DNA of 64,000 nucleotides from Antitrichia curtipendula (taxonomy: Eukaryota; Streptophyta; Bryopsida; Hypnales; Leucodontaceae). This document shows positions 10,370 through 18,955 of the stretch, piece after piece (the stretch's first letter is position 1; the number at the start of each line of letters is the position of its first letter). Position numbers and translations under genes: made by a program. The stretch covers positions 28,458,001 to 28,522,000 of the forward strand of contig OX579637.1 of the NCBI GenBank assembly GCA_951230915.1, read 5' to 3'. Below the pieces are notes generated by a model. The model did no database searches. It saw nothing but the letters and a program-made list of their open reading frames with translations, and was not told the DNA's origin.

Positions 10370-12218
10370 GTTGTACTTGTGCTGCTCGATCCACCACTCT
10401 AGCATCTCGACGCAATTCCCTCTCCATTTTCTTGTAGTCAGTAGAATCCATACCAAGCGATTCTCATTCACGTACCTAAGAAGTCAAGATAATGGTTCAA
10501 TGAACAATTACTATTTCATGCAACTCTTCAAGAACTCTTTCTATTGCCAGCACAAACGAATGCATAAAGAAAACTACTGTTCTATGTTGTTTGCAAATTG
10601 GTTGCAATGCATTTTAATTCAATATTCATATCAATCCTGGAGGCAAGAAGTTCAACGCTTTAATTCATTATCCAGAGCAAATAAAGAACAAACTACACCG
10701 AAACCTTCATCTGAGGCACCAACGCGGAAGTGTGAGATTAAGTGCCAAATTTTTACGATCTCAGTGCAGCAAAGGTTTGATGCTCGCAAAATCCTCTGGC
10801 ACTGACTTCACTTCACCTGAATATTGACTTCAGAAATAAACTCGTCTCATGAGTCTCTATAAGGTCAACAAACTAGCTTAGATTAACACATTCATAACTA
10901 GGGCCAGCGTACAACATCACTGCATAAATTTTGTTCTTTCATGTGCAAGTCACCGCTCACAGAAGAAGGTAAGCTAAAAGCACGGCAAACAGATCAATTA
11001 TATCCCCGAAAAATCTGTCTAAGGTACACAGCTCTAATTAACAATCAGTGAATCACTGGAGAGCGAGACCACACAACTCTAATAGCTGATTGGCTCCAGA
11101 TGAATGAGTTCTCCACAAAATTTCGAGGAATGATCCACAAGAAGGGAAAAAACATAAGACACCTCGAATTTGTGCACAGCTGCCCTGCAAACAATATAGT
11201 CAAGTGACACCTACCTAGTCCTTTAACACTGTCGTATTTTGAAACAGCCATTGACAGCTACTAGACCTCAGAGTCACTGAAATAAGAGCACCTAGGTTTA
11301 TTCAAAGTCAAACAACGGATGGAAAACCAGACTAGACCTCGCTTCAACATCTTCATGAACAAATGGTGCAAACTTTAAATTTGAGAGACTATATGAACTA
11401 ACATGGTATAATTACTTGCTCATTTTCCAACCTCAAGTACTAATCTCAAATTATGTATACCCTCACTGCAAATAAAACCAATATGCTATGGCACAGGAAT
11501 TTGTCACGGAACTTCTGACCCTTATACTACGACAACTACGGAACTTCAGCTTTCACTATGACAGGTACCGCTTGCAGCTGAAAGAAGGACCACTAATCTT
11601 GCACAATTGATATAAAAGTCAGGACACTCACTACAACTGCTCAATCTCGATTCGCTTCCTTTTTTGCCTCCTTGATGTGCAAATGCCGTCTTTTTCTTCT
11701 ATTTCAATAGCCTGTCCAGCAGCCTACAGAATTTCAAATGCATCTAAGCAAGTTAGAGAATCTCAAATGAAACAGAAAGAGACAGAACTATCCTCGTAGC
11801 CAAAGCAATAATTACTCAATTGTGCTAGGGAGGCAAAACACAACTCACAGAAACTCGAATTCGGCACTTCCAACCGCAAGAATGACGCGAATCTCAAAAA
11901 AGGTTCCACTCTTTTGCTCCTGCGACCTTATAGGGTTAATTGACTTAATGAAGAAGTGTAATCAAAGTTGAAACTCTTATACCATGATTCCTTTGATGAA
12001 GCCTTGTTGCCTATCCCCTAAACTAGTTCTCAAGCACCGGTGTCATCAGGGCTTTCAAGAGATTGCATGGTCGAATTTCCAACCACAATCTGGTAAAATA
12101 CACTGCCATAGAATAAGAAATCAAAAGATAACTGACCTTGAGTACCAAACCTATCCATAGCCACAACGACGATGCTCCCTGACTTGGAAACCCTTTTCAC
12201 TTGCACCATTAATAGCAC
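10370..12218 (-). pseudogene. Exon-like fragments of an unidentified spliced gene
   Basis: On minus, short protein-like stretches follow plausible acceptors: KRVSKSGSIVVVAMDRFGTQ (near 12.1 kb), AAGQAIEIEEKDG with SRRQKRKRIEIEQ after TCTGTAG (near 11.7 kb), AAVHKFEVSY after TTTGCAG (near 11.15 kb), EVKSVPEDFASIKPLLH after ATTCAG (near 10.8 kb), and MDSTDYKKMERELRRDARVV (near 10.4 kb). Several are followed by stops. The pieces may belong to one small-exon host gene or to captured fragments. I do not recognise the protein, and the exon set is a guess. Confidence 0.3.
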
Positions 12219-12915
12219 AGAAGTTCACACCCTATAGGAATCTCTGCGCTGTGACTCATAATCCACGCCTACGAGTTGTCCCAGCTGAAGACCTGGACAA
12301 GTCTGTAAACCCTACCTCACCTACACCACACCACTGCAAGAAGCACAACTTCATCACCGTAATTAAACCTCAGCTCTCTCGGAAAAAATTTATCACGAAA
12401 TGGCAGTTTGAAGATGAGAACTTTGATCCCATAATACAACTTCTGTGCAGGCACTGTGATAGCCCTCTCGGCGGTTTTGAATAATGTAATATTAAAAAGG
12501 AGTTTGTAATAAAGAGTTTGCAGCTCTATTTTTCCTCTTTCATCTCGTGGAGTGTTTACACTATCTTCGCTGCGTTAACTAATTGTGTGGAGTGTATACA
12601 CTATCTTCGTTGTGTTATTTAATTGTGTCAAGACCTGAAATTTGGAACTTTTACACGAAAATGACAACAAGCATCATCAGAATGGCTTGGTCTGTGCGAT
12701 TGACTATCGAAGTTATACCTGGGCAAGAAAAGTTGAACCACACCTTCAACCCATGGCAGTTTCGGATATTACTTCCTTTTGGTTGTTTTCCTCAACTGCT
12801 TCTATACATATGGCTCCACCGATCTTTGGAAGAACACATCCCCCATCCTTGAAATTCTTTTACTTGAGCACTATAATTTCGTACTCCAATTTCTCGATAA
12901 ATTCCCTCTAAGAAA
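12219..12915. other. No confident gene
   Basis: Two overlapping small ORFs on plus at 12583-12911 and one at 12251-12484 (with CRHCDSPLGGF) have no recognisable motif. A 21-bp phrase at about 12734-12754 (GTTGAACCACACCTTCAACC) recurs near 17524-17544 at the frameshift of another decayed gene, which suggests shared element sequence. Confidence 0.4.
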
Positions 12916-14574
12916 CTAGAGCGTCATATCGGCGATCCTGTGCGTTTGCAAATCTTTCATAATTAGCGCACACTCCTTTGATGCACCAAGCAATTGCTTG
13001 TGCTCTTCTTTCAATTTCTCGTGCTCTACCTTCAAGGCCTTGTATTTCTCATTCTCTTCATTCAAGATGTACAGCTTGCGATTATTTTTGACCCGCTCCT
13101 CCAATAATGGTTTTATAGACGTGACGAAATTCCAAAAAGACAAGGCACCAGACACCAATTCGGGCCCAGATTTGGTGAATTCCTGAGCAACTTCCGTAAG
13201 TTTGGGGGCAATGCTAGCTACAAATTTAGTTGTAACCGACAATCTTTTCGAGGTGACCACAAAATTGGACCATTGATCACTGTATTCGGTGACAGGATTA
13301 CTCGGTCCGGCCTTGTTTGTGGTTTCAGTCAAGCCCGCCTCGCTTGCGGGGTTACTAGGACAGGCCTCGTTTGTCTCGATTACTTGGTTTGGTTGAAGAG
13401 AGATGTCTTGTTGATGTGCCTTAAACAAATAAGAAGCTTTCAACAAGCTTTCCAATTCACTCGCCATTGGCAAATGACAAAGATCCTCAAATTGTGCCGT
13501 ATTTTGAGTTGACAAATGCGGATAGCTCTTATCTAATGGGTTGTCATCAATGGACACATTTTGTGCCATGCTATCGAATTGCTTTCCATTTTTTGGCAAT
13601 ATCCGCTCTTCAACTCTTGGGCTTGATACGGTGCTCAATACGGGGCTTGGTGTGGTTGGCAAGTCTTGATTGCAAGGTACTTGTGTCATAAAATTTATAG
13701 CATTACTCTTTATGATATTATCAATTGATGCAATGGCCCTTGCCATTTGTTTAGGATGAACCTCTTCCCGACATTTTTGTGGTGCAGACGGGGCCACCGG
13801 TTCCTCCTTCACGGGCCGCATGCTTGGAGCACCACTTTGTTCACCCACGGATGTAAAATTGCGTGTGCATATCCAATCCGCCCGAGGAGTTAAAAACACC
13901 TCTCTGTCAACACCTTCCACCGTGGCATTTGACATTGTAGTTGGAATCTTTGTAGAATCCAAACGTACTCCAATATTTCCCCCCTCCATGATTTCTTTTT
14001 TATATTGCTTTATACCATCTTTTTGTCGCTTCTGTGATTTTGGTGCCTCACTTGGACTTGCCTTTGGATCATACAAATCTGGAATATCTTTTTGCCCTTC
14101 TCTAATCAAAGGTGGAGCCGCATTTGTCGTTGAAAATGTGCTCCAATCCACCTTCCAAGCCAATACAAGCTCAGCATACACTATAGCGGCTACGTTGTAG
14201 TTTATGTATCCTTTACTCATTAATTTGTCCCCGAAGAAGGCCCGCCAAACCTCAAGTGATTGATGGACAAAATGTCCATCCTTGCAATTCAATGGCTTGC
14301 AACAGAAACCTCGTGTGTGAATAATGTGGGCCTCACGAGGCCACAACTTGTCGATAAGATACATTTTCACATATTTTTTGCACATTTTGGAGGTCCAATA
14401 AGTTTCTTCCTCCTTCTCCCATTCGCTCTCCGCCTTGATATTTGGATCATCTAAAATGTCAAAGTGAAGCTCGTGGAAAGCCCCCTTTGATTTTGTCTTC
14501 CCGCGATTGCCACCTCTTGAAGTCATCGCTGCAGTACCCTTGCTCGTACCTTCCGCTGTCATGACTGACGACAA
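12916..14574 (-). CDS. Intact 552-codon ORF, element-associated protein with C-terminal coiled coil
   Basis: This is the longest open frame in the window, from ATG to TAG with no intron needed. The N-terminus is Ser/Gly/Arg/Lys-rich (SRGGNRGKTKSK), followed by an acidic EWEKEEETYWTS segment. A globular-looking region (KMYLIDKLWP, RGFCCKPLNCKDGHFVHQSL, YINYNVAAIVYAELVLAWKVDW) spans about residues 70-165. A long low-complexity Pro/Ser/Thr linker follows, and a coiled coil occupies about residues 490-545 (KALKVEHEKLKEEHKQLLG). It recalls genes repeated in plant mobile DNA, and two decayed minus-strand genes here (16937-18051 and 50065-53103) have similar S/G/R-rich starts. I do not recognise a named family. 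Its upstream region is CpG-rich, unlike the surroundings, consistent with a young copy. Confidence 0.6.
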   Translation of the reverse strand: MSSVMTAEGTSKGTAAMTSRGGNRGKTKSKGAFHELHFDILDDPNIKAESEWEKEEETYWTSKMCKKYVKMYLIDKLWPREAHIIHTRGFCCKPLNCKDGHFVHQSLEVWRAFFGDKLMSKGYINYNVAAIVYAELVLAWKVDWSTFSTTNAAPPLIREGQKDIPDLYDPKASPSEAPKSQKRQKDGIKQYKKEIMEGGNIGVRLDSTKIPTTMSNATVEGVDREVFLTPRADWICTRNFTSVGEQSGAPSMRPVKEEPVAPSAPQKCREEVHPKQMARAIASIDNIIKSNAINFMTQVPCNQDLPTTPSPVLSTVSSPRVEERILPKNGKQFDSMAQNVSIDDNPLDKSYPHLSTQNTAQFEDLCHLPMASELESLLKASYLFKAHQQDISLQPNQVIETNEACPSNPASEAGLTETTNKAGPSNPVTEYSDQWSNFVVTSKRLSVTTKFVASIAPKLTEVAQEFTKSGPELVSGALSFWNFVTSIKPLLEERVKNNRKLYILNEENEKYKALKVEHEKLKEEHKQLLGASKECALIMKDLQTHRIADMTL

Positions 14575-14599
14575 GTGATATCAAAATAATTGACCTCAC

Positions 14600-15180
14600 T
14601 CTCCACCTGTATAGGAGCAACTAGCACAATGAAGCAACAGTTGTAACATCCGACACGGGTTCCACCTCTCAAATGGAGAGAAGAAGTGAGGAAGAATGGA
14701 AGGGCCGTCCGCCTTTATACCCGTCTGCAACCAAACCTAAAGTAGGTCCGGCGGCGGATGCACTCCCAAACCTTCCGAAGCGGACTCAATCGTCCGATTG
14801 ATTGGATGAACCTACTGTCCGCTTGACCGGGCGGCCGGACTGTCCAATCGATCGAACGATCTGACCGTCCGCTTGATCGGACAGTGGGACCGTTTGAGTC
14901 GAATTCCCCATCGGTCGTCCGCCCCATTGCGCCACTGGACGGTCTGCGCGACTGTCCTTCTGCCCGTCCGATAAAACGCCCATCCGAAAAAACACCCGCC
15001 CGATGGTCGCCGTCCCTCGGACGGTGGCCACCAGGTCCGCTGCGTCCGCAATAGCTTCCGCGAACGCTGCGTTCGGACGTCCGGACGTTCGGTTTTGGAC
15101 GTGATTTGCCCCCGGACGTTCCAATTTGTCAACCCTGGTCACTGTAATCAGGTGTTGTGAAGGATTCACCTGCAATCGAT
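14600..15180. promoter_or_regulatory. CpG-rich upstream region of the 552-codon gene
   Basis: Unusually GC-rich for this window and dense in GTCCG/CGGAC words, including repeated TGTCCGCTTGA..CGG units near 14815, 14868 and 14940. It lies directly 5' of the 552-codon ORF (transcribed leftwards) and so may hold its promoter. The overlapping ORFs here are compositional by-products. Confidence 0.45.
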
Positions 15181-15209
15181 GAGTCTCCACAAGACAATCT
15201 ATGCTTCAC

Positions 15210-15281
15210 GTAATGACATAGTCTCGTACACTGTTGGGATAAATTTTTTCAGTGTAATATAAGACGAGATTATGTCATTAC
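15210..15281. repeat. 72-bp hairpin at an insertion junction
   Basis: Arms 15210-15227 (GTAATGACATAGTCTCGT) and 15264-15281 pair at 17 of 18 positions. A second short stem (TACACTG/CAGTGTA) lies inside. It is located where copy 1 sequence appears to resume after about 10 kb of inserted DNA. It could be a small MITE or the end of the inserted element. Confidence 0.75.
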
Positions 15282-15485
15282 TTGTAGCAGAGTTTGTATA
15301 TTGGAGGCACACCGCTTGCACCCAATCCTCTGCGGCACATGATTACAGGATTCTGCTTTACCCTCAACTCTTGATGGTTGCGTTTGATGAGCAAAAGTAT
15401 GTTGTCTTGTATGGCCGGACATGTCCCATTTTCTCTTACTATACTGCGTCTTGCTTCCTGATATTCCATTCATTGTTTGTCTTTC

Positions 15486-15506
15486 ATATTGGCTGGCAGC
15501 CAATAT
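15486..15506. repeat. P1 palindrome with compensatory arm changes
   Basis: ATATTGGCTGGCAGCCAATAT is a perfect 21-bp palindrome in which the C of the left arm and the matching G of the right arm are both changed relative to the consensus. It lies upstream of the NIF-like frame, probably in an intron. Confidence 0.85.
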
Positions 15507-15573
15507 CACGTGGCCCTCTTCTTGCCTATCTCATTCCTGTCTCATGGTTTTGCATTGTCAGTATTCTGTTTTG

Positions 15574-16229
15574 TTCAAGAGTCCAACAACGGACAACCGC
15601 ATTCGGTCAAGAAATGTGTAGTTCTCTGCGTCGCAGGACTGCTCTGTTTTGTCGACCCAAAAATCGAGGTGGATAAGCGGGAGCCACATAGAAACGTTGT
15701 TAGACGGCCGGGGCTCGTAGAATTATTTTCTACATTGTTTGAAAAGTTCCACGTCAGAATCTGGTCGAAGATGCCAATGCAGGAACTTCAGCCATTGCTT
15801 GCGCACTTACTTCCAGAACATGTCATCAATCGGCTCTCATTCGTGTATGGCCGAGAATATTGTGTTGATAGTTAGAATTTCCCTTGGTGCTACTAGATGC
15901 TCTCAACGCTTTTTAGTAGAGGCCCGTCAAAGGAAATGTGTTCGGAGGACCAAGTGCTCATGGTCGACGTCTCACTGCTTTCGCTACGGAGGACACCTGA
16001 TCCGTTGTGCTACATGCCGTTGCCATTTATCGGTGATCTCAGCTTTCCAAATGATGGCAAAGTTATTCCAAACATTTCAACGGACATTATCCCATTCATA
16101 TACCCCATGTACAAGCATGAGTCGGTCTTGGAATACGTGAAGGAGTCAAGAAGACCCGGACAGCTACACTACGAAGTAGCTCACTCCATTAAGTACGGGC
16201 GGCCTAACTGGGAGGGGATATTTTGGTAG
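15574..16229 (+). pseudogene. FCP1/NIF-like HAD phosphatase segment, copy 1
   Basis: One frame runs from about 15574 to 16229, broken by TAG at 15873-15875 and 15894-15896. The motif I position reads CVVLCVAGLLCF, where copy 2 has NVVLDLNGILSV. Next come RPGLVELFSTLFEKFHVRIW, which matches the FCP1/NIF core (RPxxxxFL...W), and VLMVDVSLLSLRRTP, where copy 2 has the DDSPxK motif. Both catalytic Asp positions are therefore lost here. The tail (IIPFIYPMYKHESVLEYV) corresponds to the helical end of the domain. By comparison with copy 2 it is probably the C-terminal part of the same gene as the ParB-like segment at 3898-5148, separated from it by transposon insertions. Confidence 0.6.
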
Positions 16230-16936
16230 ATACTTCTCTGGAGTGTTGGCTGGCAGTCGATACCCTTCTTTAGTGGGGTTGGTGGATCTTGTACACTTTC
16301 CTCAGCGTTGTCGCCTTCCTTAGCTTCCTGTTATTCTCTGGGATATTGGCTACCAGCTGATACTGTTAATTTTGTTCAATATAGCGGATGTAGATAGGGT
16401 TTAGGATGTATAGTTTGTTGCACTTTTTGCAACAATTGGACCTCTTTGCCGGTTTTGATAGTTTAGTATGCTTTAGTATATCTTGACTGCTTGCGATTTT
16501 TGATAGTTTAGTATATTTTCTAGGCACTAGCGATTTACGGGTTGGTGGTGAGTATCAAACAAAGGCCGACACATTTTCTAGCATTTTGACCCAACTTCTT
16601 AGGAGCTTGTACATTTACTTGTTTTACTGGTATCCCAATTAATTACGAGCTTAGTACTCAATTATTCTCCATATGGGGGTCCTTTCCAATTACTGTTTCT
16701 TGCACACAAATCATTGGATTCTTGATTATCGGCTACCGGCCGATTTATTTCTGGACTATGGATTTGTCCATAATTACTTAAATGTTCGTTTACTTTCTTT
16801 ACTTGTTGTTCTTGTCAGATTTATGAAGTCGCAGCATTTTTCATTGCTTACCATGCGCACTCCTTTTAAATTGAATATGACCTATCTACCATGTTCCACT
16901 ATCAACACCCTCCAAAATATTGGTTGCATTACCTGC
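16230..16936. other. 3' flank of copy 1 with four P1 copies
   Basis: P1 copies lie at about 16244-16263, 16343-16364 and 16727-16745, with a half-site near 16565. No gene is recognisable. The last P1 here marks the right limit of copy 1. Confidence 0.6.
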
Positions 16937-18051
16937 CTACTTGGCATTGGATTGCCAATCCTTTTTTCTCTGTAAGGTTGACTTCACAATAAAGGATACT
17001 ATGTTTATGTTGCATTGCACAAAATAGACCCTATAGTCTATCCCTATGCCTAGAAGGCATGTACTTGAAGACGAGGCTGTTGAAACATAATCATTATAAT
17101 TGTTGAAGTACATAGAATGCTTGATTGTAGTCAATCTATATTTTGGAATAAATGAAATGCCATTTAGTTGAAATACCAAAGTTGACTTATAGGTAATGTG
17201 TCCATTGTATGCAACGGTAGGACTAACTTGAGTAGAGGACAATGCTAATGAAATCTATTCTTTGTAACAAATCAACATATATAATATTACATCCCTTACC
17301 TCACCCTTGGCCGTAATTCCAGCATCTTTGTTGTCATCAAATGATTTAGATTTCAAATGATCTTGGGCCATGAATAAGCACTCCATGTGCACCACCTCAC
17401 TTGTAGCCACTTGCAAACTATGGCAATGCACCTACAAGTTACCATCTTCTTCCAAAACAAGGATAGGAGATGGCTTGAATTTCATGAATTTTTCATTCAC
17501 CCTTTCCACTTCCCATAACCTATTGAACCACACCTTCAACCCTAAACCTAGTGCACCACCCTCTCTTCCATGGCCCTGAAGATCGTGTTTGCTACCGTGA
17601 CGGTGATCCAACTAGACTTTTCCGGATAGAGTATCGAAATCATGAACTCCAATACTTGCCTATGCCGCTTGTTGATGCAGTCTGCGATCGCATAGCCCTC
17701 CTTTGCATGAGGTGGATTCCAAAATTTGCCCGTTGCGTACTTATCCGCCCTTAAAGCCAGGCCGTCCCCGAACTTCCGGAACTGATACACCTCCGCCTAG
17801 ACGTCTTCCGTCCATCCCTTCTTCTACCCTTTCACGGTCAACTCATACTAATTTGTTGTTCCGTCAATCAGCTCCTGAATCAGTTCATCGCTCTTCAAAC
17901 TCCAAGGCCTCTCCAATAGTCCCATACATCCCATCTGTCTAAGATCTTCTTCTAACTCTTGACGGATTGCTGGGTCATTCGGTATGGTCGGACAGACCAT
18001 CCGGGCGACGACCAACACCCTTGAGGATCGTGGGTTACTACTTTCCGCCAT
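16937..18051 (-). pseudogene. Decayed element gene with five in-frame TAG stops
   Basis: It starts with ATG at 18051 (MAESSNPRSSRVLVVARMV) and reads through GLLERPWSLKSDELIQELID, AEVYQFRKFGDGLALRADKY, WNPPHAKEGYAIADCINKRH and FMISILYPEKSSWITVTVAN. The frame is broken by TAG at 17848-17850, 17824-17826 and 17797-17799. It shifts by one near 17550 and continues through GLKVWFNRLWEVERVNEKF with TAG at 17432-17434 and 17255-17257. No TAA or TGA interrupts it. Proteins with a PWSLK...IQELIDG...WxxxVxAEVY...FRKxGDG pattern are, from memory, repeated in plant genomes and element-borne. Its role is unknown. It resembles the 552-codon gene in orientation and in its Ser/Arg-rich start. Confidence 0.6.
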
Positions 18052-18423
18052 CTGAAATCCGAAAAGCTACCCCCTAATCCGGCCTCACCTCTCTCTATCC
18101 GTAAACGCACTCTCACCAGACTTTCTCTCAACTATTTGCACGTGAAGGAGTTCAGGAAACTCAGAAAAGTGAGGAGGATGGGGTGACGGAAGCCCTTAAG
18201 TACCCACTGCGCCGCCAAAAGTTCTCGAATTAGAACTGGATTAGGGTTCCGTTCCCGAGATGCGTTCCCTAGCCTCGTTGGCCGGATCCCTAGACCGTAG
18301 GTGGCAGCATTCTGGTCCATTTCCGGATACCATACCGTAACCGGATCGGAAGCCTGTCTCCAGATGAGGCCGTATTCTAAATTTAAGCCTTTCCGAAGTG
18401 AAATCATAATTCCTTAAACACAA
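18052..18423. promoter_or_regulatory. GC-richer leader upstream of the 18051 start
   Basis: Less AT-rich than its surroundings, with several CCGGAT/ATCCGG words. It lies immediately 5' of the decayed minus-strand gene. Two overlapping minus-strand ORFs here have no motif and are probably leader sequence. Confidence 0.35.
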
Positions 18424-18519
18424 ATTTGAAAATTTTCTAATTTATTACATCTATTCCACTCTTTTAATACGGAAATTGAGTTTCCATGTTGTGACAAATT
18501 CCATACATTTCAATAAATA

Positions 18520-18955
18520 TTGAAGGTATATACATGTTTATTCACTTACTGTCACTTGCTCTTGACCCCTATCGCACTTGCACTCGTATTCATCACCTAT
18601 CACACTCATACTCACCACCTATCACACTCACACTCACCACTTTATCACACGTACCACTTATCACACTCACACGCGCACTTGTCACCTATTGCACCTACAC
18701 TTGAACTCACCATCACTATAACAAAATATGGTAATAAAAAACCACACCCAATTTTGAATTCAATTTTTTTTACCATGTTTTGTTATAATGCAACTATTGC
18801 ACCCGCACTCACCATTTATTACACTTGCCACCTACGCACTTGCACTCTACACCTATTGTACTTGCACATGTCATATGTCACACTTGCACTTCTTGTCTAT
18901 TGCACCCACACTTGCCCCTTATCACACTCGCTCGCACTTGCTTTGTATAAAGGAA
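18520..18955. repeat. CACTTGCACTC / CACCTATCACACTCAC repeat field
   Basis: Degenerate units of roughly 12-25 bp rich in CAC, resembling transposon subterminal repeats. The long ORF on plus is compositional (His/Thr/Leu). A similar CACTTG-rich field lies at 60.7-61.2 kb. Confidence 0.65.
18717..18787. repeat. 71-bp hairpin within the CAC-rich repeat field
   Basis: TATAACAAAATATGGTAA at 18717-18734 pairs with 18770-18787 at 17 of 18 positions. The loop includes an A/T run. A miniature inverted-repeat insertion is likely. Confidence 0.75.

Larger units (their letters stand above)
5299..10439. mobile_element. CACTA (En/Spm) transposon, TNP1-type gene only; right end uncertain
   Basis: The left end starts CACTACAAGAAAA at 5299, the classic plant CACTA terminus. 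It is followed by 1.5 kb of subterminal repeats built on TTTGCAACT and CAACTCACATACAACTA. A second, smaller cluster of the same repeat lies at about 10120-10220 near the right end. TTTTCTTGTAGTC at 10427-10439 matches the expected inverted terminus at 12 of 13 bases but lacks the final G. A matching 3-bp target duplication is not evident (ATA on the left), and the same bases can be read as codons on minus. The element carries an intact TNP1-like gene and no TNP2-like transposase, so it would need one in trans. It appears inserted in an intron of the copy 1 ParB-like gene. Confidence 0.7.
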
